In this document: piece after piece, positions 7,868-17,204 of the stretch
How positions within the stretch are numbered: position 1 is the first letter of the stretch
How the letters are laid out: every line of letters begins with the position of its first letter
Source: Verrucomicrobiaceae bacterium
Lineage (GTDB): Bacteria > Verrucomicrobiota > Verrucomicrobiia > Verrucomicrobiales > Verrucomicrobiaceae
Reading direction: 5' to 3'
NCBI GenBank assembly: GCA_947458455.1
Contig: CANGYJ010000004.1
Span: forward strand, 124,001-188,000
Length of the DNA: 64,000 nt
The notes under the pieces: model-generated
The model's input: only the letters and a program-made list of their open reading frames with translations
The model's database searches: none
Told to the model about the DNA's origin: nothing
Translations under genes and position numbers: made by a program

Positions 7868-10800
7868 ATGCCCGCCCGTCCCAACTGCCGCCCCGAACTC
7901 GAAGCCGCCATGCGCCAGCGCATCCTCGTGATCGATGGTGCCATGGGCACGACCATCCGCGAATATAAAGCCAAGGGTGTGCTCGACGAGACAGCGGCTC
8001 GCGGCACTCGCTTTGCCAAGAACGAAAAGGACCTGCTCAACAATGGCGACATCCTGAGCATCACGAAGCCGGAGATCATTGAGGACATTCACCGCCGCTT
8101 CCTGGAGGCCGGGGCAGACATCATCGAGACGAATACCTTCGGGGCGACCTCCGTGGCGCAGAGCGATTTGTTCATCGAAGACCCGCGTGACCACGGTGGG
8201 CGGAAGGACCCGGAGTTCTACCAGAGCGTGATCGAAAACGCCTACGTCAATGAGGTCGCGTGGGACATCAATTTCATGTCGGCACAGCAGTGCCGGAAGT
8301 GGGCGGATCGCGTGGCGAATGACACGGGCGTGAAGCGCTACGTGGCTGGTGCCATCGGGCCGATGACGGTGTCGCTGAACTTCCAGGTGGATGCTGATGA
8401 TCCGGCGTTTCGCCCAATCACCTTTGATCAAGTGAAGCAGGCTTACATGCACCAAATCCGCGCCTTGATCGCGGGGGGGAGCGACACGCTGCTCGTGGAG
8501 ACGATCTTCGATTCGCTGAATGCGAAGGCGGCGCTGTTTGCCATTCAGGAAGTGTTTGAGAAGGACCAGGTCGAGCTGCCGGTGCAAATCTCCGCCGCGA
8601 TGGTGAAGGGCCGCACGCTGGTTTCCGCGCAGGACGTGGAGGCTTATCTCAATGCGATGATGCATGTGAAGCCACTGAGCATCGGCATGAACTGCTCGGC
8701 GGGTCCTGATGAAATGCGGCCGTATATCGAGGAGCTCGCGGCGAAAGCGGGTTGCTTCGTCTCCGCGTATCCGAATGCGGGTCTGCCGAATGCGTTGGCA
8801 CCGACGGGCTTTGACCTGCTGCCGCATCACATGGCCGAGTTCGCGACGGATTTCGCCAAATCGGGCTTTGTGAACATCATGGGCGGCTGCTGTGGCAACA
8901 CGCCCGCTCACATCGAAGCCATCGCCAAGGCTGTGAAGGGAATCGAGCCGCGTCATGTGCCGACACCAGAGCCGATCATGCGTTTGTCGGGCACGATGGC
9001 CTACAATCACACGAAGCTCGCGAACTACCTCATGATCGGCGAGCGCACGAACGTGGCTGGCTCGCCGAAATTCGCCAAGCTCATCAAAGAAGGCAAGCTG
9101 GAGGAGGCCGTCAGCGTCGCACGTCAGCAGGTCGAAAATGGAGCCAACGTCATCGACGTGTGCATGGACGAAGGCCTCATCGACGGCGTGGACATGATGA
9201 CGAAGTTCCTCGCGCTCCTGCAAACCGAGCCGGAGGTGACGAAAGTGCCCATCATGGTCGATTCGTCGAAGTGGGAAGTCGTCGAGGCCGGATTGAAGAT
9301 GCTGCAAGGCAAGGGCATCGCGAACTCCATCTCGATGAAGGAAGGCGAAGAGGCCTTCCGCGAGCGTGCAGGCAGCATCAAACGCTACGGTGCCGCCGCC
9401 GTGGTGATGGCCTTTGACGAAAAAGGCCAGGCCGCGACCTACGAGGACAAGATCCGCATTTGCGAACGCGCCTACCGCATTCTCGTCGATGAAGTGGGCT
9501 TCAATCCGCAGGACATCATCTTTGATCCGAACATCCTCACCGTCGCCACCGGCATGGAGGAGCACAACAACTACGCGCTCGACTTCATCAACGCGACCCG
9601 CTGGATCAAAGAAAACCTCCCCGGTGCCAAAGTCAGCGGCGGCGTGAGCAACATCAGCTTCAGCTTCCGCGGCAACAACAAGGTGCGTGAGGCCATGCAC
9701 AGCGCCTTCCTCTTCCACGCCATCAAAGCCGGCATGGACATGGGCATCGTGAATGCCGGGATGCTCGAAGTGTATGAGGACATCCCGAAGGAGCTCCTCA
9801 CCAAGGTGGAAGACGTGCTCCTCAATCGCCATCCCGGTGCCACCGAGGCGCTCGTCGAATTTGCGGAGCAGTTCAAAGGCGTCGCCGGAGCCAAGCGTGC
9901 CGAAGCCGATCTCTCTTGGCGTGAAGCCAGCGTCGAGAAGCGTCTGGAGCATGCGCTGCTCAAAGGCATTACCGATTTCATCATCCCCGACACCGAGGAA
10001 GCGCTCGTCAAATACGGCGTGCCTCTCAAAGTCATCGAAGGCCCGCTCATGGACGGCATGAAAGTCGTCGGGGATCTCTTCGGCGAAGGTAAAATGTTCC
10101 TCCCACAGGTGGTGAAGTCCGCCCGCGTGATGAAACAAAGCGTCGCGGTGCTCACCCCGGCGATGGAGGCCGAAAAGCTCAAAAATCCCGTCTCCAAAGG
10201 CGCGGGCAAATTCCTCATCGCCACCGTCAAAGGCGATGTGCATGACATCGGCAAAAACATCGTCGGCGTCGTCCTGGCCTGCAATGGCTTCGAAGTCACC
10301 GACCTCGGCGTCATGGTGCCCTGCGATAAGATTTTGGAAAAGGCACGGGAGATCGGCGCGGATGTTATCGGCCTGTCCGGCCTCATCACACCATCGCTCG
10401 ATGAAATGACGCATGTGGCCTCCGAGATGGAGCGCCAGGGTTTCAAAGTGCCGCTGCTCATCGGCGGTGCCACCACCAGCGCCGCGCACACCGCCATCAA
10501 GATCGCCCCGCATTACTCCGGCCCCGTGGTGCATGTGCTGGATGCCTCACGCTCCGTGCCGGTCACGACCTCCTTGATCAGCGAGGAGCACAAAGCCGCC
10601 TTCGTGGCTCAAAACGAGACACGGCATGACGAAATGCGTGCCAAATACGGCCAGAAGAAGGCCCGCGACATCCTCAGCATCGACGCCGCTCGGGCAAACA
10701 AGTTCACCTGCGACTGGAGCAGCGTCGAAATCGCCAAACCCGCCAAACTGGGAGAGGTAACCATCCTGCCTTCCATCGAAGAGCTGCGCCGCTTCATCGA

Positions 10801-11647
10801 CTGGTCGCCCTTCTTCCACACTTGGGAACTGCGTGGCCGCTGGAATTCGAAGGAGCAAACTTTCTCCAGCGCCTGGGACGAAGCTGACAAGAAAGCCGGT
10901 GCCGAAGCCGAGGCCGCCAAGCTCTATCGCGATGCGAATGCCTTGCTCGACCTCATCATCAAGGAGCAATGCTTCACCGCCAAAGGCGTCGTCGGCTACT
11001 TTGAGGCCAACAGCGTCGGTGACGACATCGTTCTCGCCAACGGCACCGCCTTGCACACGCTGCGTCAGCAACAGATCAAGAAAGACACGCCAAACTACGC
11101 CCTCGCCGATTTCATCGCGCCGAAGGACAGCGGCCGCACTGACTACATCGGCGGATTCGCCGTCACCATCCACGGTGGTGATGAGTATGCGAAGACCTAC
11201 GATGCCGTGAACGACCCGTATTCCAGCATCATCGTCAAAGCGCTCGCGGATCGCCTCGCGGAGGCCTTTGCCGAGTGGCTGCACCAGCAGGCCCGCTTCC
11301 AGTGCGGCATCGAAAAGCCTGGCGACCTCAGCAACGACGAACTCATCCGCGAAAAGTATCGCGGCATCCGTCCCGCACCCGGTTACCCCGCGCAGCCGGA
11401 CCACACCGAGAAAAAGACCCTCTTCGCCCTCCTCGACGCCACCGCCAAAACCGGCTGCGAGCTCACCGAAAGCTTCGCCATGCACCCCGGTGCCAGCGTC
11501 AGCGGCCTCTACTTCAATCACCCGCAAGCCCGCTACTTCGGCATCTCCACCGACCTCGGCAAAGACCAGGTCGAAGATTACGCCGCAAGAAAAGGCATGC
11601 CGCTGGCGGTGGCCGAGAAGTGGCTGAGCTCCTGGCTCAGTTATTGA
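7868..11647 (+). CDS. metH: Cobalamin-dependent methionine synthase MetH
   Basis: 1,259 residues from ATG 7868, the start that matches the family N-terminus (an upstream start adds 11 residues). It transfers methyl from 5-methyl-THF to homocysteine through cobalamin. Domains in order: homocysteine-binding with Zn ligands (GMNCSAG and GGCCGNTP), pterin-binding ([15 protein letters not shown], about residues 365-620), the B12 helical cap and cobalamin domain ([12 protein letters not shown], the DxHxxG motif near residue 790) and the C-terminal reactivation domain ([29 protein letters not shown]). The domain set is complete. I do not recognise a cobalamin or SAM/SAH riboswitch in the 148-bp upstream gap. 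metK lies 4 kb downstream. The 3' end of the gene has been copied into the following region. Confidence 0.98.
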   Translation: MPARPNCRPELEAAMRQRILVIDGAMGTTIREYKAKGVLDETAARGTRFAKNEKDLLNNGDILSITKPEIIEDIHRRFLEAGADIIETNTFGATSVAQSDLFIEDPRDHGGRKDPEFYQSVIENAYVNEVAWDINFMSAQQCRKWADRVANDTGVKRYVAGAIGPMTVSLNFQVDADDPAFRPITFDQVKQAYMHQIRALIAGGSDTLLVETIFDSLNAKAALFAIQEVFEKDQVELPVQISAAMVKGRTLVSAQDVEAYLNAMMHVKPLSIGMNCSAGPDEMRPYIEELAAKAGCFVSAYPNAGLPNALAPTGFDLLPHHMAEFATDFAKSGFVNIMGGCCGNTPAHIEAIAKAVKGIEPRHVPTPEPIMRLSGTMAYNHTKLANYLMIGERTNVAGSPKFAKLIKEGKLEEAVSVARQQVENGANVIDVCMDEGLIDGVDMMTKFLALLQTEPEVTKVPIMVDSSKWEVVEAGLKMLQGKGIANSISMKEGEEAFRERAGSIKRYGAAAVVMAFDEKGQAATYEDKIRICERAYRILVDEVGFNPQDIIFDPNILTVATGMEEHNNYALDFINATRWIKENLPGAKVSGGVSNISFSFRGNNKVREAMHSAFLFHAIKAGMDMGIVNAGMLEVYEDIPKELLTKVEDVLLNRHPGATEALVEFAEQFKGVAGAKRAEADLSWREASVEKRLEHALLKGITDFIIPDTEEALVKYGVPLKVIEGPLMDGMKVVGDLFGEGKMFLPQVVKSARVMKQSVAVLTPAMEAEKLKNPVSKGAGKFLIATVKGDVHDIGKNIVGVVLACNGFEVTDLGVMVPCDKILEKAREIGADVIGLSGLITPSLDEMTHVASEMERQGFKVPLLIGGATTSAAHTAIKIAPHYSGPVVHVLDASRSVPVTTSLISEEHKAAFVAQNETRHDEMRAKYGQKKARDILSIDAARANKFTCDWSSVEIAKPAKLGEVTILPSIEELRRFIDWSPFFHTWELRGRWNSKEQTFSSAWDEADKKAGAEAEAAKLYRDANALLDLIIKEQCFTAKGVVGYFEANSVGDDIVLANGTALHTLRQQQIKKDTPNYALADFIAPKDSGRTDYIGGFAVTIHGGDEYAKTYDAVNDPYSSIIVKALADRLAEAFAEWLHQQARFQCGIEKPGDLSNDELIREKYRGIRPAPGYPAQPDHTEKKTLFALLDATAKTGCELTESFAMHPGASVSGLYFNHPQARYFGISTDLGKDQVEDYAARKGMPLAVAEKWLSSWLSY

Positions 11648-11806
11648 CCTTCGTGCACCAGCGTGAAGCCCACGCCGAGGCCTTTCATGGCCTTGGTGAA
11701 GGTCGCGTGGCTCCAGTATTGTGGCTCGGCCATCTTTGTGTCGGCCTTCAAAGGCTCAAAATGGATCGCAAACTCGTCTTTGACCTCCAGCGACGGCACC
11801 AGCGTC
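11648..11806. repeat. Duplicated copy of the 3' end of the HMA-domain gene
   Basis: Directly after the metH stop, this stretch matches 12823-12982, the 3' end of the HMA gene, with scattered mismatches (about nine in ten bases identical by eye). The match begins upstream within the last metH codons (from CTCCTGGCTCAGTTATTGAC) and ends at CCAGCGTCA, where the sequence switches into a copy of the metH tail. Confidence 0.85.
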
Positions 11807-11941
11807 AGCGGCCTCTACTTCAATCACCCCCAAGCCCGCTACTTCGGCATCTCCACCGACCTCGGCAACGTCCCAAGTCGAAGACTGCGCCGTGAAAAAA
11901 GGCATGCCGATGACGGTGGCGGAGAAGTGGCTGAGCTATTG
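11795..11941 (+). pseudogene. Second copy of the metH 3' end (fragment)
   Basis: From GGCACCAGCGTCAGCGGCC onward, this stretch repeats metH 11489-11646 ([20 protein letters not shown] then GMPxxVAEKWLS-Y-stop). One extra base after CTCGGCAA puts the second half out of frame, and 11 bases near the end are missing relative to metH. It is joined to the HMA-tail copy at a shared CCAGCGTCA. No start, so not expressed as a protein. Confidence 0.85.
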
Positions 11942-12514
11942 AGGCGTTGCCGCGAATGCCTTCTCTAGCAGGTCAGCGACGCCGAGTCCTCTCGCCTCGG
12001 CTCGCAGACGGGCCTCATCCAGTGTTCCTGCCTGAACTCGCAGGATACCGAGGATGTCATTCCACTGGCGATCGGAGAGTTCTCCACCGAGGCGGAACCA
12101 TTCAAGCTTCGCCAGGATGGAGTGCTCGGCGCTGGCGAAGTAGGGATCGTGTTGGACGTCATCATCTCCAAGCGACAGGCGCATGGCTGAAGCAAACTGA
12201 CTCTGCTCAAAAGGCCGTTCCTTGGAGACGAATACGTCCACCTTCTGCGCCGTGTCGAGATGGATGAGATTGAACGACGACTTCGCCGAGATCGCCTCAC
12301 GGATCGCGGCTTCATCCGCATACCAGGCTTCGCCCAGCGCCTGGAGCAGCGGTCTGACGTGAGTCGGCGTCAGCCTCGCCACCATGTCTGCATCCAACGT
12401 GGCTCGCGGCACCCCGTGCTGCGAGCTGGCCAACGAACCGCCGATAAAGTAGTCCACGCCCAGGTTCTCAAAGATCATCGCCACCTCGATGGCCAGCATC
12501 AAGGTCTCATCCAT
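11936..12514 (-). CDS. Nucleotidyltransferase-fold protein (AbiEii/MNT-like)
   Basis: 192 residues from ATG 12514, preceded by GGAGG at 8-base spacing; longer in-frame starts lack this. The fold signature is FIGGSLASSQHGVPRATLDADMV: a GGS-type nucleotide loop followed by a DxD-type acidic pair, as in minimal nucleotidyltransferases and AbiEii-like toxins. A further Asp follows in AQKVDVFVS, and KLEWFRLGGELSDRQWNDI is typical of the family's helical tail. Its start overlaps the end of the 79-residue upstream gene, suggesting translational coupling and joint function, perhaps toxin-antitoxin. Its TAG stop lies inside the duplicated metH tail. Activity is inferred. Confidence 0.72.
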   Translation of the reverse strand: MDETLMLAIEVAMIFENLGVDYFIGGSLASSQHGVPRATLDADMVARLTPTHVRPLLQALGEAWYADEAAIREAISAKSSFNLIHLDTAQKVDVFVSKERPFEQSQFASAMRLSLGDDDVQHDPYFASAEHSILAKLEWFRLGGELSDRQWNDILGILRVQAGTLDEARLRAEARGLGVADLLEKAFAATPQ

Positions 12515-12746
12515 GCTGAGCACCTCCATACACCCGCTCCGCGAGTTCCTCGCCCAGCCACCGGCTGGCAAAAGCCAGGCGCAACTGGTCCGCACTGGCA
12601 GCGGGGTGGGCCTCGACCACTCGCTGCCAAACCATCCTCCTCAACGAAGCGCTGCGAGTGATGGCTTGGCGCACGCGTTTCCTCGCAGGCATTCGGGCAT
12701 ACAGCTCCATCTGAAGAGCGTCAGCGGCAGGCGAGGTATCATTCAT
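12507..12746 (-). CDS. Small helical partner protein of the nucleotidyltransferase
   Basis: 79 residues from ATG 12746 (MNDTSPAADALQMELYARMP); an earlier in-frame start adds 14 residues. Charged, probably all-helical, with a tail (LRLAFASRWLGEELAERVYG) that I have seen in short Verrucomicrobiota and Cyanobacteria proteins encoded beside nucleotidyltransferase-fold genes. Overlaps the start of the next gene by 8 bp. I cannot assign a biochemical function; partner or antitoxin is a guess from context. Confidence 0.6.
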   Translation of the reverse strand: MNDTSPAADALQMELYARMPARKRVRQAITRSASLRRMVWQRVVEAHPAASADQLRLAFASRWLGEELAERVYGGAQHG

Positions 12747-12790
12747 GAGTCCGAAAGTAAGCGCAGCACACGCTTCGGCAAGGATCACGT

Positions 12791-12822
12791 CGAAGTGGCT
12801 GCACTCCTGGCTCAGTTATTGA
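12791..12822. repeat. Third remnant of the metH 3' end
   Basis: TCGAAGTGGCTGCACTCCTG followed by GCTCAGTTATTG matches the last codons and stop of metH (GAGAAGTGGCTGAGCTCCTG, GCTCAGTTATTG). It abuts the full HMA gene exactly as the metH end abuts the HMA-tail copy at 11648, so this is probably the original metH/HMA junction, displaced by the insertion. Confidence 0.7.
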
Positions 12823-13343
12823 CCTTCCTGCACCAGCGTGAAGTCCACCCCGAGGCCTTTCATGGCCTCGGTGAAGGTCGCGAGGCTCCAGCCATGAGGC
12901 TCGGCCTTATTCGCGTCGGCCTTCAAAGGCTCAAAATGGATCGCGAACTCGTCTTTGACCTCCAGGGACGGCACCAGCGTCACCGAGCCTTTCCAGCCTG
13001 CGAAGAGTTGATCGACCGCTGCTTTGTGTTTCGCATACTCGGGCATCTTCACGCGTAGTGTCGCCAGATACGGCGTGCCATGCAGCGGGATCGCCTCGCG
13101 CACGGCCTGGGCGATTTGATGATCGCTCACCGTCTTCGGGTTGAAGGTCACCTGAGCGTAGTTGTCGATGATCTGCACCACCTGCACATCTTCCACGCCC
13201 TTTGTCTCGCCGATGGATTGCTGCACCATGTACACGCAGCTCCCGCATTCCACGCCCGATACATAAAACGTCCTCGTCACCGCCGGATCGGCGGCGTTCA
13301 GCGTGGCGGACATCAAAACAATCGCAGTGAGGAGTTTGAGCAT
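12816..13343 (-). CDS. Secreted heavy-metal-associated (HMA) domain protein
   Basis: 175 residues from ATG 13343, which starts a signal peptide (LKLLTAIVLMSATLNAA); a longer frame upstream would overlap the divergent gene. Residues about 25-95 form an HMA fold with the soft-metal motif GVECGSCVYMVQQSI (GxxCxxC) and VEDVQVVQIIDNYAQVTFNP. A C-terminal part of about 80 residues (ATLRVKMPEYAKHKAAVDQL onward) is not recognised. Probably an exported copper- or zinc-binding protein. Converges on metH, and its 3' end is duplicated after metH. Confidence 0.78.
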   Translation of the reverse strand: MLKLLTAIVLMSATLNAADPAVTRTFYVSGVECGSCVYMVQQSIGETKGVEDVQVVQIIDNYAQVTFNPKTVSDHQIAQAVREAIPLHGTPYLATLRVKMPEYAKHKAAVDQLFAGWKGSVTLVPSLEVKDEFAIHFEPLKADANKAEPHGWSLATFTEAMKGLGVDFTLVQEGQ

Positions 13344-13428
13344 GGGAGAGCCATATACGACCTGCGTTCGCCCATTCTTCGGCAAGGAAATGCTTGCCTC
13401 GGAATGCTTGGGAACGTCATGCTGGTGC

Positions 13429-14064
13429 ATGTCCCCGTCACCGCCTGCCAAGCTCCTGCCCGTCTTTCTCTTCAACGGTGCCTACATCGCCATCGCGGCG
13501 GCCTTGTCGGTGTCGCGGAGGAATGGCGAGTTCATCTTTTACATCGTCGTCATGCTGGTGCTCATCGCCGTGATGAGCCTCGTGCACAGCCGGGTGAAGC
13601 TCACCACCGGACTGCTGTGGGCCTTTTCGATGTGGGGACTCGCTCACATGGCGGGCGGACTCACGCCGCTGCCTGCTGGCTGGCCTTACAATGGCGATCA
13701 AGCCGTGCTCTACAGTTGGTGGCTCATCCCACAGCGGCTGAAGTATGATCAAATCGTGCACGCCTACGGCTTCGGCATCACCACCTGGCTGTGCTGGCAC
13801 ATCCTGCGAAACGCCCTGCGCCAACCGGATGGTAGAGCAGTGCGGCCCACCTTTGGCATGCTCACCCTCTGCGCCGCCGCTGGCATGGGTTTTGGCGCTT
13901 TGAACGAGGTGCTGGAGTTCATCGCCGTGCTCACCATCCCGAACACCAACGTCGGCGGCTACGAAAACACCGCCTGGGACATGGTTTCCAACCTCGTCGG
14001 CTCCACCGCCGCCGCCGTGGTAATCCGCGTCACCACATCCCTTGAGAGAGAGCCAAGCCCCTGA
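13429..14064 (+). CDS. Multi-pass membrane protein, DUF2238/YjdF-like
   Basis: About 211 residues from ATG 13429, the start that leads straight into the first membrane segment (LLPVFLFNGAYIAIAAAL). Starts at 13390 and 13342 are also in frame and the true one is uncertain. Five or six hydrophobic segments; the conserved polar parts (RLKYDQIVHAYGFG, GFGALNEVLEFIAV, NTAWDMVSNLVGS) match the pattern of the DUF2238 family, whose function is unknown. Divergent from the HMA gene. Confidence 0.72.
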   Translation: MSPSPPAKLLPVFLFNGAYIAIAAALSVSRRNGEFIFYIVVMLVLIAVMSLVHSRVKLTTGLLWAFSMWGLAHMAGGLTPLPAGWPYNGDQAVLYSWWLIPQRLKYDQIVHAYGFGITTWLCWHILRNALRQPDGRAVRPTFGMLTLCAAAGMGFGALNEVLEFIAVLTIPNTNVGGYENTAWDMVSNLVGSTAAAVVIRVTTSLEREPSP

Positions 14065-14077
14065 CGTTCCATGCCGC

Positions 14078-15010
14078 ATGCGCTTTCTCGTCATCGCTTT
14101 GCTGTTGTTTTCACTCTGCCCGCCGCTGCACGCTCAGAAGGCGAAAAAGAAGGCCAACCCGACGAACTCTGATGACATGTGGGTGACGTCGCCCGTGCCG
14201 GAGCTGCCGGCGAACGTCACGCATCACACTTTCACCAGCGCCTCCATGAAGCGTGAGGTGGGCTACTGCCTCTATTTGCCGCCCGGTTATGAAAAGCACA
14301 CGCAGCGCCGCTATCCGGTGATTTACCATCTGCATGGTGCCGGCGGCAATGAGACGCGCAGCGTGTATTCTGCCAGTGTGCTGCACGAGGGCATCCTCGC
14401 GGGCAAACTGCCGGAGATGATCATGGTCTTCCCGAATGGCGGACGCACCACCATGTATCAGGACAGCGGTGATGGCCGCTTCATGGCGGAGACAATGATG
14501 ATCAAAGAGCTCATCCCGCACATTGATGCCACTTGCCGCACGCTCGCGGATCGCCAAGCACGCTGCATCGAGGGCTTCAGCATGGGCGGGCGCGGCTCCA
14601 CCCACCTCGCCATGCGTTTCCCTGAGCTGTTTGCCTCGCTCTTCAATCAAAGCGGCAACGTGTATCACGTCTCCGATGTCTCGAAGGCTCCCAATTCCTA
14701 CCTCGGCAGCGATCCCGAGCGCCTGAAGGCCAATGACCCGTATCGCAACCTCGAAAAGAACCTCGCCTACATCCAAGCCAACCTCCGCATCCAGGTGGCC
14801 TGCGGCACCGCCGATCCCGATCACCTCATCACCGTGCGTGAATACCACGAGGCGCTCACCCAAGCCAGCATGCCACACAGCTACTTCGAGGTCGAAGGCC
14901 TCGACCACAACCAGAAGAAGATGATCGACGGCCGCAAAGCCTCCTGGTTCGACTTCCACCTCGAATCACTCCGACTCAACCACATCGACCTCCACTACCT
15001 CAAACCATGA
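14078..15010 (+). CDS. Secreted esterase (esterase D-like alpha/beta hydrolase)
   Basis: 310 residues from ATG 14078, the start of a signal peptide ([20 protein letters not shown]). Alpha/beta hydrolase of the putative-esterase (EstD/feruloyl esterase-like) family: [25 protein letters not shown] holds the oxyanion strand, GFSMGGRG the nucleophile Ser, followed by [10 protein letters not shown] (Asp region) and [11 protein letters not shown] (His). It probably hydrolyses acyl or feruloyl esters on polysaccharides outside the cytoplasm. It overlaps the next gene by 4 bp (ATGA), so the two are translationally coupled. Confidence 0.85.
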   Translation: MRFLVIALLLFSLCPPLHAQKAKKKANPTNSDDMWVTSPVPELPANVTHHTFTSASMKREVGYCLYLPPGYEKHTQRRYPVIYHLHGAGGNETRSVYSASVLHEGILAGKLPEMIMVFPNGGRTTMYQDSGDGRFMAETMMIKELIPHIDATCRTLADRQARCIEGFSMGGRGSTHLAMRFPELFASLFNQSGNVYHVSDVSKAPNSYLGSDPERLKANDPYRNLEKNLAYIQANLRIQVACGTADPDHLITVREYHEALTQASMPHSYFEVEGLDHNQKKMIDGRKASWFDFHLESLRLNHIDLHYLKP

Positions 15011-15708
15011 AAAACACCTTCTTTGCGCTCCTTGCGATCTTTGGCGGCCATTTGATCGCCGCCGAACCCACGCTGCTCTTCTCCGACGACTTTGCCCGCG
15101 ATGAAAAAACACCCGGCAAAGAAGACCTCGGCAATGGCTGGACCAGCAACAGCGGCTGGCGGGCCAAAGGCCATCAGCAGGTCGATCTCATCGACGGTGT
15201 GATGCACGTCACCAAGCATGCCGAGGCTGATCACGGCGTGGCCATCTTCCACAACGTCGAGTTCCAGGACGGCATCGTCCAGCTCCGCTTCAAACTCGGC
15301 GCGGGCGACGACATCGGCGTCGATTTCGTCGATCGCGAACTCAAAACTGTCCACGCCGGTCATCTCTGCATGGCCCGCGTGACCAACAAAGCCCTCACCA
15401 TCATGGATTCCAAGACCGGCGGCATGGACAACCAGATCCGCGAGCGCCGCCAGGCTGGCGACAAGTCCCCCGAACTCGCCGCCTTGCTCAAAACCAAGAC
15501 CAAAGCCTTCAAACTCGACCTCCAAGCCGCCGAATGGCATACCCTGCACATCACCGTCGCTGGTGATACGATGTCAGTGAAGATCGACGGCCACGACACC
15601 GGCACTTTTTCCAGTGAAGGCATCGCCCATCCCACGAAACGCATGATCACCCTCGCCATGAACAAATCCGCCCAGGTGGATGACGTGAAGGTGTGGAGGC
15701 TGAAATGA
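15007..15708 (+). CDS. Secreted concanavalin A-like (DUF1080-type) protein
   Basis: 233 residues with a signal peptide ([20 protein letters not shown]). The body looks like a LamG/DUF1080 jelly roll: [11 protein letters not shown] and [13 protein letters not shown] at the start, [39 protein letters not shown] and a closing [11 protein letters not shown]. Proteins of this kind are frequent in Planctomycetota and Verrucomicrobiota and bind or cleave polysaccharides. Coupled by an ATGA overlap to the esterase gene, so the pair may act on the same substrate. Confidence 0.72.
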   Translation: MKNTFFALLAIFGGHLIAAEPTLLFSDDFARDEKTPGKEDLGNGWTSNSGWRAKGHQQVDLIDGVMHVTKHAEADHGVAIFHNVEFQDGIVQLRFKLGAGDDIGVDFVDRELKTVHAGHLCMARVTNKALTIMDSKTGGMDNQIRERRQAGDKSPELAALLKTKTKAFKLDLQAAEWHTLHITVAGDTMSVKIDGHDTGTFSSEGIAHPTKRMITLAMNKSAQVDDVKVWRLK

Positions 15709-15734
15709 GCCGAGCTTTCATCGGCATCGCACAA

Positions 15735-15764
15735 GCCGGTCATGACCGGCCCGAAAAGCCCGGT
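15735..15764. repeat. REP-like palindrome upstream of metK
   Basis: Perfect 16-bp palindrome GCCGGTCATGACCGGC (15735-15750) followed by CCGAAAAGCCCGG, a second short hairpin. It lies 27 bp after the preceding gene and about 90 bp before metK; it could end transcription or be a scattered repeat. Confidence 0.5.
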
Positions 15765-15854
15765 TGACGCCCTCGCTTTGGGGAATACTCTCCGCACTGC
15801 CGGACGCATCAACAAATCATGATTCGTCCATATATAACCCAAACGACCACCTCC

Positions 15855-17075
15855 ATGTCCAGCTCTTACATCTTCTCGTCCGAGTCCGTCGGCGAAGGCC
15901 ATCCTGACAAAGTTGCCGATACCATTTCCGACGCCATCCTCGACGCCTGCCTCAAGATCGACCTGAAAAGCCGCGTCGCCTGCGAAACCTTCGTGAAGAG
16001 CAATGTCGTCGTCGTCGGTGGTGAAATCACCATCCCGAAGCTCCAGAACAAGAAGCTTGGCACCACCAAGCCCATCGACGAAGTCATCAACGTCGGCCAG
16101 GTCATCCGTGACGCCATCCGTGGCATCGGTTACACGAATGTGGACGATGTTTTCCACGCCGACCAGATCTTCATCAACAACTACCTCACCATCCAGAGCC
16201 CCGACATCGCTCAGGGCGTGGACGCTGAGAAAGCCGAAGGCAAAAAGCACGGCGAACAGGGCGCTGGCGACCAGGGCATCATGTTTGGTTATGCCTGCAA
16301 TGAAACGCCCGAGCTCATGCCCGCGCCGATCATGTTTGCTCATCGCCTTGGCCGTGAGCTGACCCGCATCCGCAAGGCTGGCAAGCTCGCCAAATGGCTG
16401 CGCCCCGACGCCAAGTCCCAAGTCTCCGTCGAATACGTCGATGGCAAGCCCACCCGCATCGTAAACGTCGTCATCTCCACTCAGCACACCGCTGACGTGA
16501 GCCACGCCGAGATCGAGAAGTTCTGCATCGAGCAGGTCATCAAGAAGGTCCTGCCGAAGAACATGCTCACGAAAGACACCGAGTATCTCATCAATCCGAC
16601 CGGCAAGTTCGTCGTCGGCGGCCCTCAGGGCGACAGCGGCCTCACCGGCCGTAAAATCATCGTCGATAGCTACGGCGGCATGGGCCGTCACGGCGGTGGT
16701 GCCTTCTCCGGCAAAGACCCGTCCAAAGTGGACCGCAGCGCCGCCTACATGGGCCGCTGGGTCGCCAAAAACGTCGTTGCCGCCGGCCTCGCCGAGAAGT
16801 GCGAAGTGCAGTTCGCCTACGCCATCGGTCACCCACTTCCGGTGAGCGTCCACATCGACAGCTTCGGCACCGGCACCATCAGCGACGACAAGATCCTCGC
16901 CGCCGTGCTCAAGGTCTTCTCCTTCAAGCCTGCCGACATCGTCAAGCAGCTCAACCTCCTCCGCCCGATCTACTCAAAGACCACCAACTACGGTCACTTC
17001 GGCAAGATCGATGACAAGGACATCACCTGGGAGCTCACCAACAAGGCCGACGCCCTCAAGAAAGCCGCGAAGTAA
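15855..17075 (+). CDS. metK: S-adenosylmethionine synthetase MetK
   Basis: 406 residues from ATG 15855, where family members begin ([20 protein letters not shown]); a 12-residue longer start at 15819 is possible. The enzyme makes SAM from methionine and ATP. Landmarks: [53 protein letters not shown] and [18 protein letters not shown] (the P-loop-like signature). Full length. It completes a methionine-to-SAM pair with metH nearby, though the two are not in one operon. No SAM riboswitch was recognised upstream. A strong terminator follows. Confidence 0.97.
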   Translation: MSSSYIFSSESVGEGHPDKVADTISDAILDACLKIDLKSRVACETFVKSNVVVVGGEITIPKLQNKKLGTTKPIDEVINVGQVIRDAIRGIGYTNVDDVFHADQIFINNYLTIQSPDIAQGVDAEKAEGKKHGEQGAGDQGIMFGYACNETPELMPAPIMFAHRLGRELTRIRKAGKLAKWLRPDAKSQVSVEYVDGKPTRIVNVVISTQHTADVSHAEIEKFCIEQVIKKVLPKNMLTKDTEYLINPTGKFVVGGPQGDSGLTGRKIIVDSYGGMGRHGGGAFSGKDPSKVDRSAAYMGRWVAKNVVAAGLAEKCEVQFAYAIGHPLPVSVHIDSFGTGTISDDKILAAVLKVFSFKPADIVKQLNLLRPIYSKTTNYGHFGKIDDKDITWELTNKADALKKAAK

Positions 17076-17098
17076 TTCGCTGACCTCATCAATCACGA

Positions 17099-17128
17099 AG
17101 CCGCGCAGGGAAACCTGCGCGGCTTTTT
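17099..17128 (+). terminator. Rho-independent terminator of metK
   Basis: Perfect 11-bp stem AGCCGCGCAGG / CCTGCGCGGCT with a GAAA tetraloop, followed by a T run (TTTTT including the last stem base), starting 23 bp after the metK stop. Confidence 0.92.
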
Positions 17129-17204
17129 CATGCTCCAAACAAACCATCTGCGGAGGCCTTCGCCTCACGAGGGTGGTGTTCAGACCCGTTGCAACTAACA
17201 GGCA

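Noticed and set aside
7856..10534. 892-codon minus-strand open frame across metH
   Set aside because: Antisense of a fully conserved metH; composition His/Asp-rich with no recognisable motif.
11663..11968. 101-codon plus-strand frame after metH
   Set aside because: It reads through the chimeric duplicate (antisense HMA tail, then metH tail), so it is not a gene.
15709..15854. SAM riboswitch before metK
   Set aside because: The gap holds a REP-like palindrome and no recognisable SAM-class core.
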